Shown here piece by piece: positions 51,638 to 61,004 of a stretch of 64,000 nt of DNA. The stretch's first letter is position 1, and the number at the start of each line of letters is the position of its first letter. This DNA comes from Bacteroidaceae bacterium. Its GTDB lineage: Bacteria; Bacteroidota; Bacteroidia; Bacteroidales; Bacteroidaceae. The position numbers and the translations under genes were made by a program. The stretch covers positions 1 to 64,000 of the forward strand of contig JAUUPT010000011.1 of NCBI GenBank assembly GCA_030843315.1, in the 5' to 3' direction. Below the pieces are notes generated by a model, which was not told the origin of the DNA, made no database searches, and saw only the letters and a list, made by a program, of their open reading frames with translations.

Positions 51638-52612
51638 ATGAAACGGATTTTATTGAATGTATTAATTTTAGCTTTTATGTTGCCATTAGCAATGTGTAGT
51701 TCCTCCTCACAAAAGAAAGAGAATAACCAGGCCGAGTCTCCCAAAGTGTATTACATAAAAGATATCACCCCAGAGAATCTGGTGAAGATATACGAAGCGC
51801 TTGGACGCCCCGTGAAAGGGAAAGTAGCCGTAAAACTCAGTACAGGCGAACCGGGCGGGCATAATTTCCTGCAACCGGCACTGATAAAGGATCTGGTACA
51901 AAAAGTAAACGGCACTATTGTAGAATGCAATACTGCCTATGGTGGCAAACGCGGAGACACGGAGTCGCATCTCAAAGCTGCCCAAGATCACGGTTTCACA
52001 GCCATTGCCCCGGTAGACATTATGGATGCCGACGGAGAAGTTGAACTGCCTATCACCAACGGCAAACATTTGAAGTCCGATTTGGTAGGAAAGAACTATC
52101 TGAACTACGACTTCACCGTCGTATTGTCCCACTTCAAAGGCCATGCCATGGGAGGCTTTGGCGGTGCCCTTAAAAATATCTCCATCGGCATTGCTTCGTC
52201 CAAAGGTAAAGCCCGTATCCATTCCGCAGGAACGCTCGATTCCCCTTCTGAAGTATGGAACAACCTGCCGGAACAGGACGCTTTTCTGGAATCAATGGCA
52301 GAAGCAGCCAAAGCTATCATCGACCACTGTGGCGAGAACATTCTATATATAAATGTAGCAAACAATCTTTCTGTCGACTGTGATTGCGATGAAAGTCCCG
52401 AAGATCCTAAGATGGGAGATATCGGCATTCTTGCTTCCCTCGACCCCGTAGCCCTCGACAAAGCTTGCACCGACATGGTACGTGCTTCGAAAGATCACGG
52501 TAAGATCCACCTGATAGAACGTATCGACTCACGCAACGGCATGCATACACTGGACTATGCGGAAGAATTGGGAATGGGAAAACAGAAATATGAGTTGGTT
52601 ACTCTGGAATAA
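51638..52612 (+). CDS. DUF362 protein, lipoprotein
   Basis: A 324-residue protein of the DUF362 family with a signal/lipobox (LAMC, Cys20). Seen: GRPVKGKVAVKLSTGEPGG, ECNTAYGGKRGDTE, VVLSHFKGHAMGGFGGALKN, and a Cys-rich CDCDESPEDPKMGDIGIL with LASLDPVALDKACTDMV, typical of the family. Some DUF362 members carry ferredoxin clusters, but no full Cys set is evident here. The role is unknown. The ATG at 51638 fits a normal signal; the frame is open further upstream. It stands before the AraC gene. Confidence 0.85.
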   Translation: MKRILLNVLILAFMLPLAMCSSSSQKKENNQAESPKVYYIKDITPENLVKIYEALGRPVKGKVAVKLSTGEPGGHNFLQPALIKDLVQKVNGTIVECNTAYGGKRGDTESHLKAAQDHGFTAIAPVDIMDADGEVELPITNGKHLKSDLVGKNYLNYDFTVVLSHFKGHAMGGFGGALKNISIGIASSKGKARIHSAGTLDSPSEVWNNLPEQDAFLESMAEAAKAIIDHCGENILYINVANNLSVDCDCDESPEDPKMGDIGILASLDPVALDKACTDMVRASKDHGKIHLIERIDSRNGMHTLDYAEELGMGKQKYELVTLE

Positions 52613-52672
52613 TCCATTGAGGCATTTATCATAGAGACGTTTATTTGCATAATATTAAAGAACAAAACTGCT

Positions 52673-53485
52673 ATGGACGATATGAAAGTATTGAAATACT
52701 CGGATATCTTTTTAACGATGTATTTCAACGACAAGCGGCTGTGTCTATGCCGTAACCTTCACCACACACTTGTTTACTTGTGTTCCGGTGAAATGGAGAT
52801 CAACGAATCGGGGAAGATTACTAAACTGCATAGCGGCGACTGCGCTTTTATCCGCAAGGATTGCGCTATGCAAATGACCAAACAAGGCATAGACGGAGAA
52901 CAATTCAAAGGGATATTCCTGGTATTCTCTCCCAAATTCTTGCGGGATTTTTATCAGAATCTGAATAAGACCATGCTTCCTGCCGATGTCTCCAAAAGCA
53001 AAAAGAGCTTATATCTGCTGCCCTCCAAACGGCCGGACATCGTCAGCTTGTTCGAATCCATGTTCCCCTACTTCGACTCTGCCATAGAGCCCACGGAAGA
53101 ATTATTGAAGTTAAAGATGATAGAGGGAATTTATGTGCTGCTGAATACAGACAAGAGTTTATATGCCTCGCTTTTCGATTTCGCTGACCCGTGGAAGATC
53201 GACATCCTTGAGTTTCTTACAGAAAATTACATGTACGATCTTTCGATGGAAGAAATCGCCTCGTTCACGGGGCGAAGCCTGGCTACATTCAAACGCGACT
53301 TTGCTAAAGTCAGCGACCTGACGCCTCAGCGTTGGATTATACAAAAGCGGTTGGAAGTGGCTCACGACCAAATCGTCCATAAAGGACGCAAAGTGAGTGA
53401 AGTCTATGCAGATGTAGGTTTCAAGAACCTGTCACACTTTTCGCGTTCCTACAAGCAAGCCTATGGAGCGGCACCGACCAAATAA
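52673..53485 (+). CDS. AraC-family transcriptional regulator
   Basis: A 270-residue regulator. An N-terminal cupin-like sensor (about 10-150, HHTLVYLCSGEMEINES) is followed by an AraC-type DNA-binding domain at about 170-268, with MEEIASFTGRSLATFKRDFAK, then GFKNLSHFSRSYKQAYGAAP. The ligand is unknown. A strong terminator separates it from the DUF3737 gene, which is next in the same direction, so joint control of that gene is inferred and not proven. Confidence 0.88.
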   Translation: MDDMKVLKYSDIFLTMYFNDKRLCLCRNLHHTLVYLCSGEMEINESGKITKLHSGDCAFIRKDCAMQMTKQGIDGEQFKGIFLVFSPKFLRDFYQNLNKTMLPADVSKSKKSLYLLPSKRPDIVSLFESMFPYFDSAIEPTEELLKLKMIEGIYVLLNTDKSLYASLFDFADPWKIDILEFLTENYMYDLSMEEIASFTGRSLATFKRDFAKVSDLTPQRWIIQKRLEVAHDQIVHKGRKVSEVYADVGFKNLSHFSRSYKQAYGAAPTK

Positions 53486-53514
53486 ATAGTACCTGAACTT
53501 CTCAGCAAACTAAA

Positions 53515-53558
53515 AAGAGCCTCGCAGCAAAGTTGTTGCGAGGCTCTTCGTTTAATTT
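53515..53558 (+). terminator. Terminator after the AraC gene
   Basis: Fifteen of sixteen pairs (AAGAGCCTCGCAGCAA with TTGTTGCGAGGCTCTT) close a two-base loop; CGTTTAATTTT follows. A TAATTTTG box at 53552-53559, just 19 bases before the next start, may serve as its -7 element. Confidence 0.85.
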
Positions 53559-53577
53559 TGCATCAAAATAATAAAGT

Positions 53578-54441
53578 ATGGAAATAGCAACAACAGAAAT
53601 GAAAGAAATTAAAGATGCAAGTTATGAAGGAGAACGTCCGTTATTCGGTTCTCATAAGCTACATTTAAAGAACGTAAAGATTCTGCCCGGTGAGTCTGCC
53701 TTGAAGCATTGTAGTGATGTCGAGGCTGAGGATTGTGAATTTTCGGGAAAGTACCCTTTCTGGCACAATGAGAATGTATTGATAACCGATTGTCTTTTCC
53801 ACGAAGGTGCACGTGCAGCTATCTGGTATGTCAAGAACCTTCGGATGATGGACACATTGGTGGAAGCTCCGAAAATGTTCCGCGAAATCGACGGACTATT
53901 TCTGGAGAACGTGAAATTGCCCGATGCACAAGAAACCTGCTGGAACTGCCGCAATGTGGAACTCTACAATGTGGAAGCCCACAAAGGCGATTATATCTTT
54001 ATGAACAATGAGAATATGAAGATTGAAGGCTTCCTGCTGCAAGGCAACTATTCATTCCAGTATGCTAAGAATGTGGAAATCCGCAACTCCGAATTACACA
54101 CGAAAGACGCCTTTTGGCATTCGGACAATGTGACGGTATATGATTCCGTTCTCGATGGCGAATATCTTGGCTGGCATTCCCATAACCTTCGACTGGTAAA
54201 TTGCATAATAACAGGAACCCAACCTCTCTGCTATGCTCATAACCTCATAATGGAGAACTGTACCATGGGAGAAGATGCCGACCTTGCTTTCGAGTATTCG
54301 TCCGTACAGGCTCAAATCAACGGGCACATTACCAGCGTGAAGAACCCGAATAGCGGGTGCATTTCTGCCGGAAGCATCGGCGAAGTCATCATTGACGAGT
54401 ATTGCAAGAATCCTGAAGCATGTAAGATAGAAACAGAATAA
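53578..54441 (+). CDS. DUF3737-family protein (right-handed beta helix)
   Basis: A 287-residue cytoplasmic protein of the DUF3737 family. The sequence is built from about ten beta-helix rungs with recurring asparagine/hydrophobic steps (ALKHCSDVEAEDCEF, NLRMMDTLVEAPKMFR, NVTVYDSVLDGEYLGWHS, NLRLVNCIITGTQPL). Its function is unknown. The sequence closes with ISAGSIGEVIIDEYCKN. It is followed 29 bases downstream by the MalY-like gene and likely shares its transcript. Confidence 0.85.
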   Translation: MEIATTEMKEIKDASYEGERPLFGSHKLHLKNVKILPGESALKHCSDVEAEDCEFSGKYPFWHNENVLITDCLFHEGARAAIWYVKNLRMMDTLVEAPKMFREIDGLFLENVKLPDAQETCWNCRNVELYNVEAHKGDYIFMNNENMKIEGFLLQGNYSFQYAKNVEIRNSELHTKDAFWHSDNVTVYDSVLDGEYLGWHSHNLRLVNCIITGTQPLCYAHNLIMENCTMGEDADLAFEYSSVQAQINGHITSVKNPNSGCISAGSIGEVIIDEYCKNPEACKIETE

Positions 54442-54470
54442 TTACTATTAAGAAGAGAATAAGATAAGCC

Positions 54471-55634
54471 ATGATGAATTATGATTTTGATACGATAAAT
54501 CCCCGTCGTGGAACCAATTCTTATAAGTGGGATTCGGCACCGGATGACGACCTGCTACCCATGTGGGTGGCAGATATGGATTTCCGGACGGCTCCGCCTG
54601 TTGTGGAAGCACTGACACGGCGGGTTCAGCAAGGTATTTTTGGTTATACGAAGGTGCCCGGCGCGTATTACGATGCCATAACGGATTGGTTTCATCATCG
54701 GCACAACTGGCGCATGGAGAAGGAATGGATTATTTATACCTCGGGAGTTGTGCCGGCTTTGTCGGCTGTCATCAAAGCATTGACCGTGCCGGGCGACAAG
54801 GTATTGGTGCAAACCCCTGTTTACAACTGTTTCTTCTCGTCGATCCGCAACAACGGGTGCGAACCGGTTTCCAATCCGCTCATTCGCGAGGGCAATACTT
54901 ACCACATGGATTTTGACGATTTGGAGCAGAAAGCCGCCGACCCCAAGGCACGACTTCTGCTGCTGTGCAACCCGCATAATCCGGCAGGCCGCGTGTGGAC
55001 CCGAGAAGAACTGACGCGTATCGGCGAAATCTGCATCCGTCACAATGTGTTGGTGGTATCAGACGAAATACACTGCGAACTGACGTTCCCCGGATATGTC
55101 TATACACCTTTTGCCTCTATCTCCGATCAGTTCCTGCACCATTCCGTTACCTGCGTATCGCCCAGCAAGGCATTTAATCTGGCAGGACTTCAGATTGCAA
55201 ACATCATCACTTCGGATACAGAAAGACGGCAAAAGATAGACAAAGCGATAAATATCAACGAAGTATGCGATGTCAATCCTTTCGGTGTAGAAGCCTTAAT
55301 GGCGGCTTATAACGAAGGCAGGGAATGGCTCGACGGCCTGAAAGCATATCTTCTCGACAACTACCTTTGCATGAAGGACTTCTGCAAAGAATATCTTCCA
55401 CAATTCCCCATCATGGAGCTCGAAGGTACTTATCTGGTATGGATGGATTGCTCGACACTTGGCAAGGTTTCGACACAAATGGAGCATTTGCTGAAAGAGA
55501 AAGCCCGGTTGTGGCTGAATGCCGGCACCATGTATGGTGAGGAAGGCGAAGGCTTCATGCGATGGAATATCGCCTGCCCGCGTTCTGTATTGATTAAAGG
55601 GCTGAAACGTTTTCGGAAGTTTGCAAAATCATAG
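54471..55634 (+). CDS. MalY/PatB-family PLP C-S lyase or aminotransferase
   Basis: A 387-residue fold-type I PLP enzyme of the MalY/PatB group, typically cystathionine beta-lyase. Seen: RRGTNSYKWDS near the N-terminus, LLPMWVADMDFRTAPPV, a PLP-binding LLLCNPHNPAGRVW, VSDEIHCEL, and the PLP lysine Lys233 in CVSPSKAFNLAGLQ. The ATG at 54471 (with a second Met directly after) is used. It is 29 bases after the DUF3737 gene. Cleavage of cysteine or cystathionine to release homocysteine or H2S is likely from the family. Confidence 0.9.
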   Translation: MMNYDFDTINPRRGTNSYKWDSAPDDDLLPMWVADMDFRTAPPVVEALTRRVQQGIFGYTKVPGAYYDAITDWFHHRHNWRMEKEWIIYTSGVVPALSAVIKALTVPGDKVLVQTPVYNCFFSSIRNNGCEPVSNPLIREGNTYHMDFDDLEQKAADPKARLLLLCNPHNPAGRVWTREELTRIGEICIRHNVLVVSDEIHCELTFPGYVYTPFASISDQFLHHSVTCVSPSKAFNLAGLQIANIITSDTERRQKIDKAININEVCDVNPFGVEALMAAYNEGREWLDGLKAYLLDNYLCMKDFCKEYLPQFPIMELEGTYLVWMDCSTLGKVSTQMEHLLKEKARLWLNAGTMYGEEGEGFMRWNIACPRSVLIKGLKRFRKFAKS

Positions 55635-55694
55635 ATAAAATGCTGTGCTGCTCGGATATCTTTGCAGTAGTATTAACCACTAAAAAAATCAACA

Positions 55695-56789
55695 ATGAGC
55701 ACTCTATTAAAAAGGATTTTTTTGTTTGCAACCTGCCTGCTCTCCGCTACGGTTGCATTGGCACAAGAGGACAACCGCCCGAATCCGATAATGATTCAGG
55801 AACAGGGCAGCTTCATGGTTGGCGGTACTGTTGTAGAGAACCCCGGAACATTCAGCTACTCAGACTTCTGGAATCCGGCAGGCCAAGGAGCGTATGGCGA
55901 CCATGTTTACGCTTTCTACCAAGTTCCGGTGGATGCCAAGCCGCTACCTATTGTTTTTCTGCACGGCGGCGGACAGACCGGTAAGACATGGGAAACGACT
56001 CCTGACGGACGCGAAGGCTTCCAAAACATCTTCCTGCGACGCAAATACACTTGTTATCTCGTCGACCAGCCCCGCCGCGGTCGTGCAGGAGCCACTTCCC
56101 AGCCGACAACCGTAGGCCCGTCGTTCACCAACAAGATGCTATATGCCCTTTTCCGCATCGGGCACTATCCCGACTTCTATCCCGGTGTACAATTTCCTCA
56201 AGACCCGGAATGCGTTGAACAATTGCTTCGATGTGCTACACCCGACACGGGACCCTATGACGACTATGTAACCGCCGAAGGTATGGCAGCATTGTTCAAC
56301 AACAAGACAGGGCCTTCCATTCTCGTCACCCACTCGCGCGGCGGCCATCCGGGCTGGCTCACGGCACTGAAATCAGAGAACGTGAAAGCCATCGTGTCCT
56401 TCGAACCGGGCGGCTGGAAGTACGTCTTCCCCTTCCCCGAAGGCGAAGTACCCGAACCGATACAATCGGCCTACGGTTTGCATCAGGGAGAGCCCATCCC
56501 TCTTGAAGAATTCAAGAAGCTGACTCGCATCCCCATCATCATCTACTACGGCGACTTCATAGCCGAACAACCGGTAGAACACATCGGCGAAGACCAGTGG
56601 CGCGCCGAAATGCAGATGGCACGCGCCTTTGCCGATGCCATTAACTGTCACGGCGGAGATGCCCAAGTTGTTCACCTGCCCGAAATAGGCATCAAGGGAA
56701 ACACCCATTTCCTGATGTCCGACCTCAACAATGTGGAAATAGCCAATCTGATGGAGAAGTGGCTGACGGAGAAGGGGCTTTCCCATTAA
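55695..56789 (+). CDS. Secreted alpha/beta-hydrolase family protein
   Basis: A 364-residue exported hydrolase: signal peptide (1-23, ALAQ), FLHGGGQTGKTWETT (oxyanion region), DQPRRGRAGAT, and the nucleophile Ser214 in VTHSRGGHPG. A late His candidate lies in GNTHFLMSD. The overall length and the DNRPNPIMIQEQGSFMVGGT opening match a Bacteroides/Proteobacteria esterase-like group whose substrate is unknown. It follows the MalY-like gene by 60 bases and has its own terminator. Confidence 0.88.
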   Translation: MSTLLKRIFLFATCLLSATVALAQEDNRPNPIMIQEQGSFMVGGTVVENPGTFSYSDFWNPAGQGAYGDHVYAFYQVPVDAKPLPIVFLHGGGQTGKTWETTPDGREGFQNIFLRRKYTCYLVDQPRRGRAGATSQPTTVGPSFTNKMLYALFRIGHYPDFYPGVQFPQDPECVEQLLRCATPDTGPYDDYVTAEGMAALFNNKTGPSILVTHSRGGHPGWLTALKSENVKAIVSFEPGGWKYVFPFPEGEVPEPIQSAYGLHQGEPIPLEEFKKLTRIPIIIYYGDFIAEQPVEHIGEDQWRAEMQMARAFADAINCHGGDAQVVHLPEIGIKGNTHFLMSDLNNVEIANLMEKWLTEKGLSH

Positions 56790-56813
56790 TCCTTACCAAC
56801 ACGAACCCAAAAT

Positions 56814-56856
56814 ATAGCGAGGCGGTATCAAATCCCAACCTCGCTATCACTTTTAT
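56814..56856 (+). terminator. Terminator after the hydrolase gene
   Basis: ATAGCGAGG pairs with CCTCGCTAT around an 16-base loop; CACTTTTATT follows. Confidence 0.75.
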
Positions 56857-56929
56857 TCTGTATATTGCTCACTATCAGAAATATTTTTTGTATATTTGTT
56901 GGACATAATCTACTTTAAATACTAAGACT

Positions 56930-57565
56930 ATGAGACAAATAAATAAACTATTCAGAAATGCACTATTCACCGGGATGATACTTTTCGCATTTACGGCATG
57001 CAGCAATGACGACGACCCGGCAAGTAAAGTATTCAATGAAGAATACAAGTTAGTGAAAATAAAATGGGCAAAGATGGCGGATGATGAAATTACCTGCAAA
57101 ACCTTTGAAGATACTCAGAAAGCTATCGCAGAAAAGTGCATGGAAGGGTATACTGCAAGCATTAAAGACTTGGAATACTATACGCAAAGCTCTCAGTTCT
57201 TTTCTGACGATCCGGAATTATTCAGTCATTTGGCAGGAGTAATACCCGATACGCTTTCCATCCCCAATGAATACTTTCTTCCTGCCAGTACTCTCTCCTC
57301 AATCAAAAGTGCTTCAGGAGCACCTCTTTCACTGAAAATGTATAACTTTCCTCCCGATTCTTATACCGTGAATGGAACAATAACCCAAGAACGATGTATT
57401 CTCCAAGTCGTCTCACGCATTGAAGAATATCAGGTATCTGCTACTTATTATGCCTACTTCAAAGGAGTAAGCAGTGGCAATGAAATAGAAATCACAGGAA
57501 AATGGAAAGGTACCTATTACAGATGTAAAGACCATAAAATAAACACATTGCCTTATGAAGAATAA
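56930..57565 (+). CDS. Hypothetical lipoprotein, 211 residues
   Basis: A small lipoprotein: SPII signal with lipobox FTAC (Cys24), an acidic linker (SNDDDPAS), then a beta-rich domain without a family I recognise. Cys are present in DEITCKTFED and EKCMEGYTAS. A TATATTTG -7-like box lies at 56891-56898, about 32 bases before the start. It is convergent with the response-regulator gene, 16 bases apart. Confidence 0.65.
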   Translation: MRQINKLFRNALFTGMILFAFTACSNDDDPASKVFNEEYKLVKIKWAKMADDEITCKTFEDTQKAIAEKCMEGYTASIKDLEYYTQSSQFFSDDPELFSHLAGVIPDTLSIPNEYFLPASTLSSIKSASGAPLSLKMYNFPPDSYTVNGTITQERCILQVVSRIEEYQVSATYYAYFKGVSSGNEIEITGKWKGTYYRCKDHKINTLPYEE

Positions 57566-57581
57566 TGATTTTTACGAATCA

Positions 57582-58268
57582 TTAATCGGCAATAAGCACA
57601 TATCCTTTCTTCATCAACGACTCAATCTTTACGGTTGGGTCGTTTTTTAATGCCTTCCGCAGATAGGTTATCTGCACGTTCAGGGCAAGGGAATTGGCAT
57701 AGGCGGTGCTGCCCCATACGGTTTCCAGCAAGCGGTCGCGGGAGACGGAGTTGTTCTTGTTCAACACAAGCAGACGGAGGATGTCGGCCTGGCGGGAGGT
57801 AATCAGAACTTTGCTGTTTCCGGTGCGGATTTCGTTAGTGCTGTAGTTAAAGACGGAATTGCCGAAGGGGTAAGTTTCTTCTTCCACCGCTTCGGAGAGT
57901 TGCGAAGCAAAACGGTCGCGGATGCGGGCAATCAGTTCTTCGGGATAGAAAGGCTTGGCGAGGTAATCGTTGGCACGGAGCTGGAAGCCTTGGAGACGGT
58001 CGGCTTTGTCGCTGCGGTCGGAGAGGAAGAAGATGAGGACGTGCTTGTCCGACTCGCGGATTCGTTCGGCTACCTCAAAGCCGTTCAGACCGGGCATGTT
58101 GATGTCGAGCAAGACGAGGTCGGGCTTGACAATGGGGAATTGTTCGAGGGCGATCGTGCCGTTTCCGGCATAGGTTACCTCGTAGCCTTCGTTTTCGAGA
58201 AAGCGTTTCAGAAGCATGGAGTACTTCAGGTCATCGTCGGCGAAAAGAATCTTTAGGGGGGACATCAT
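57582..58268 (-). CDS. OmpR-family response regulator
   Basis: A 228-residue two-domain regulator. Receiver (1-120): Asp-Asp-Asp at 11-13, phospho-acceptor Asp55 (LVLLDINMPG), Lys in LAKPFYPEEL. A winged-helix DNA-binding domain (about 130-228) follows with the OmpR signature LITSRQADILRLLVLNKN and LNVQITYLRKAL. It lies 45 bases from the sensor-kinase gene on the same strand and downstream of it, forming a two-component pair; the kinase gene is transcribed first. Confidence 0.9.
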   Translation of the reverse strand: MMSPLKILFADDDLKYSMLLKRFLENEGYEVTYAGNGTIALEQFPIVKPDLVLLDINMPGLNGFEVAERIRESDKHVLIFFLSDRSDKADRLQGFQLRANDYLAKPFYPEELIARIRDRFASQLSEAVEEETYPFGNSVFNYSTNEIRTGNSKVLITSRQADILRLLVLNKNNSVSRDRLLETVWGSTAYANSLALNVQITYLRKALKNDPTVKIESLMKKGYVLIAD

Positions 58269-58313
58269 TACTAATTACTAATTATAAATTAAAAGTTAAG
58301 AGAGAGAGGGCAC

Positions 58314-59804
58314 TTATTGGGGGATGTGGATTTCGAGGGTGGTGCCTTTGCCGGGCTGGCTTGTCAGAGAGACATCTCCGCGGTGGGCTTCGACAAGTAG
58401 TTTGACGTAGCTCAGACCCAGGCCGATACCGGGAAGGGAACGGTCGGGCAGATTGCTGCTGCGATAGAACTTATCGAATACGCGGGCTTGCTCGGAGACG
58501 GGGATGCCGATGCCGTTGTCAGAGACTTTGAGGATCAGCTGATGGTCGTGCATGAGACAGGTTATCAGGATGTGGACAGAGGGGCCGGAGTACTTTACGG
58601 CATTCTCTATCAGGTTGCTGATGATATTGGCTATGTGCACGGGGTCGGCGGTGACGAGGAGGGGGGCGGCGAGTTGCGTTTCAAAGGTCACTTGCTTGCC
58701 TTCGGGAGTGTGTTGCAGGCGTATCAGTTTCTCTACTACAGGCTTCAGATCGAAGGTGGCGAGGGAGAGTTGGGTTTGCTCGTCGTCGGCACGGGTCATG
58801 TCGCGCAGCTTTTGCAGATAGGCGGAAAGGTTGTCGAGTTCGAAGATGGAGTCGCGCACCACTTCGTCCATCGCTTGTTCGTCGGTGCGCAAGGTCTTGT
58901 CGTTGAGAAAAGAGACGCACATCTTGAGGGCTTGCACGGGGCGTTTCAGTTCGTGTATCATGGTGTTGACAAAGCTTTTGCGCAGTTCGTCAATGCGGCG
59001 TTGCTTCAGAATGGTCTTAATCTGAAGCCAAAGGCAGACTGCCAGCAAGAGTATCAGGAAGAGGCTGCCGAGAAGCTGCCAGCCCATGCGCAGCAACAGG
59101 GTATGGGGCATTACTTGTACATCTATCTGCACCAACTCGCGCTTCATGGGGTTATAGGGATAGACTACGCGGACGGCGGGGCGCAAGCGGCTGCCGAACC
59201 GTTCCACGGTTTCCACCCACTGAAAAAGTGTATCTTGGGGTGTAATCAGTTCGGTATGGAAGGTCATGCCGTCGAGCCTCGTGGCAAGCACCGAGTCGAA
59301 GCGCTGCAAGGTGAAGGGAACGTCCACCTGCAACAGGTAGGCAGACATCGCATGACTGAAACTCATGTCCAGCAGAAACCTGTTTTGGTCGCGTATCACG
59401 ATTGTATCCTGATAGGCAATGCTGTCCTTCGCCACACCGGGGATGGGAGTGCCCGCCTGGACGGCTGCTTCCAGTTTCCCGGCAGCGTCACCGGTCACGG
59501 CGCCGACGACATAAATGCGCGTACAATGTTCTTCAGGCAGGGCCATCGAGTCCGCCTTGCTCATCTCCATATTGATGCTGGATTTGAAAAAGGAAGCATT
59601 CGACTTGCCGAACACCTTCTTGGGTTGTTTCTGCCGGATGGAGTCGTTCAGCGCCACGGCTTCCATCACCCGTTGGCATATCTCGCCGGCATATTCTTCG
59701 TTCTTATACTGATACTGGTTCCACAGCCAATAGCCCTGCCCTGCCGTCAGCAGCAGCATAGATATCAGCGACAAGGCCCACACGATCTTAATCCTTCGTT
59801 CCAT
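58314..59804 (-). CDS. Two-component sensor histidine kinase
   Basis: A 496-residue membrane kinase paired with the adjacent OmpR-type regulator. Order: one membrane helix near the N-terminus (8-24), a periplasmic sensor domain (30-235), a second helix (242-260), a HisKA domain with phospho-acceptor His284 (TMIHELKRPVQ), and an ATPase domain with N-box NLIENAVKYSG, G1 DNGIGIP, and GIGLGLSYV. All catalytic boxes are intact. The ATG at 59804 is preferred to an upstream GTG at 59831. The signal detected is unknown. Confidence 0.9.
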   Translation of the reverse strand: MERRIKIVWALSLISMLLLTAGQGYWLWNQYQYKNEEYAGEICQRVMEAVALNDSIRQKQPKKVFGKSNASFFKSSINMEMSKADSMALPEEHCTRIYVVGAVTGDAAGKLEAAVQAGTPIPGVAKDSIAYQDTIVIRDQNRFLLDMSFSHAMSAYLLQVDVPFTLQRFDSVLATRLDGMTFHTELITPQDTLFQWVETVERFGSRLRPAVRVVYPYNPMKRELVQIDVQVMPHTLLLRMGWQLLGSLFLILLLAVCLWLQIKTILKQRRIDELRKSFVNTMIHELKRPVQALKMCVSFLNDKTLRTDEQAMDEVVRDSIFELDNLSAYLQKLRDMTRADDEQTQLSLATFDLKPVVEKLIRLQHTPEGKQVTFETQLAAPLLVTADPVHIANIISNLIENAVKYSGPSVHILITCLMHDHQLILKVSDNGIGIPVSEQARVFDKFYRSSNLPDRSLPGIGLGLSYVKLLVEAHRGDVSLTSQPGKGTTLEIHIPQ

Positions 59805-59971
59805 TTCTCTCGCATTCGTTTTGTACTGCACAAAGGTAGTCCTTTCCGGGAATCAGCTGTACGCGCGAGGCGGATATTTTGGACGGAGTAATATTTCAGT
59901 AATAACTTTCGAGGGCGAAGAGAGGGAATTCCGCATAGATTTGCAGAGGAATCAAATAGTAAAGAACTTGT

Positions 59972-60078
59972 TTCACCACAGATTACACAGATTAACACAG
60001 ATTGAAGAAACGCAGATTATTTATATAGCAGAGCTCTCTTTGCGGAAATCTGCGTTAATCTGTGTAATCTGTGGTGAA
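59972..60078. repeat. Near-perfect 32-bp inverted repeat
   Basis: The arms 59972-60003 and 60047-60078 match at 31 of 32 positions (one A/G change), separated by 43 bases. Each arm contains CACAGATTA tandemly repeated with a 9-10 base step. It lies directly in front of the GLPGLI gene. It is either a hairpin in its leader RNA or a remnant of a small dispersed repeat. Confidence 0.85.
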
Positions 60079-60095
60079 CTAAAAGTGAAAAGAAG

Positions 60096-60962
60096 ATGAA
60101 AAGAAGAATCTCACTCACCGCATTGCTGGCGCTCACAGCGCTGACGATGCAAGCACAAGTCAACATCAGAATCGGTACCGGAAAGACCTTCCGCAAAGAC
60201 ACCATCGACCAGGCGGTGTATAGGGTGCAATACGAAGTGGACGGCTGCACGGACACACTGAAGAAGGAACGCTTCCAGGAAACGATGATGCTGGAAGTAG
60301 GCAGAAAGTGTTCCAAATTCTACAGCTACACCAAGTTCGTAGGCGACTCGGTGCTGGCTGCCGACATCGCCAACAACGTTTCGCGCGAGGTGATGATAGA
60401 ACACAGCAAGCAGTTCGGAGACAGCAGGCTGAACGAACAGATTTACAAAAGATATCCCGCAGGAAAAATAACCACCCTCGACGAGATAGCAGGAGACATC
60501 AACCGCCTGCGCTGCGAAGAAACGGAAGAACGCCCGGCGTGGACGCTGACCGCGGACACGGCAACCATCCTTTCGTACCTCTGCACCCGAGCGGAATGCC
60601 GGTTCAAAGGAAGGGAATGGACGGCTTGGTTCACTCCCGATATCCCGTCCAGCGAAGGTCCGTGGGAGTTGTTCGGACTGCCCGGACTGATATTGAAGGC
60701 CACGGACAGCGAAGGGCACTACACATTTACCTGCACCGGCATAGAGCAATGCCGCGACGTCCGCCCGCTACTCTTCGACGGCAGAGACTACGAACCGGTG
60801 AACCGCAAGGCGTACAATAAAATCCACGAACGGTATTATGCCGACCCTATTGGTTTCATCGCAAGCAGCGCCCCCAATGTCAGCATTACGATGAGAGACG
60901 ACCAGGGAAACCCAACGAAAGCCCCGAAGAATATGCCTTATAACCCGCTGGAACGGGAATAA
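60096..60962 (+). CDS. GLPGLI-family exported protein
   Basis: A 288-residue exported protein of the GLPGLI family: signal peptide (1-22, MQAQVN), then the family signature ELFGLPGLILKATDSEGHY near residue 195. Such genes often stand next to TonB-dependent receptors in Bacteroidetes, as here (166 bases before the receptor). Their job, probably in the envelope with the receptor, is unknown. Confidence 0.85.
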   Translation: MKRRISLTALLALTALTMQAQVNIRIGTGKTFRKDTIDQAVYRVQYEVDGCTDTLKKERFQETMMLEVGRKCSKFYSYTKFVGDSVLAADIANNVSREVMIEHSKQFGDSRLNEQIYKRYPAGKITTLDEIAGDINRLRCEETEERPAWTLTADTATILSYLCTRAECRFKGREWTAWFTPDIPSSEGPWELFGLPGLILKATDSEGHYTFTCTGIEQCRDVRPLLFDGRDYEPVNRKAYNKIHERYYADPIGFIASSAPNVSITMRDDQGNPTKAPKNMPYNPLERE

Positions 60963-61004
60963 TAAAGCAACATTATATATCGCTGATAATAAAGCATCTG
61001 AATC

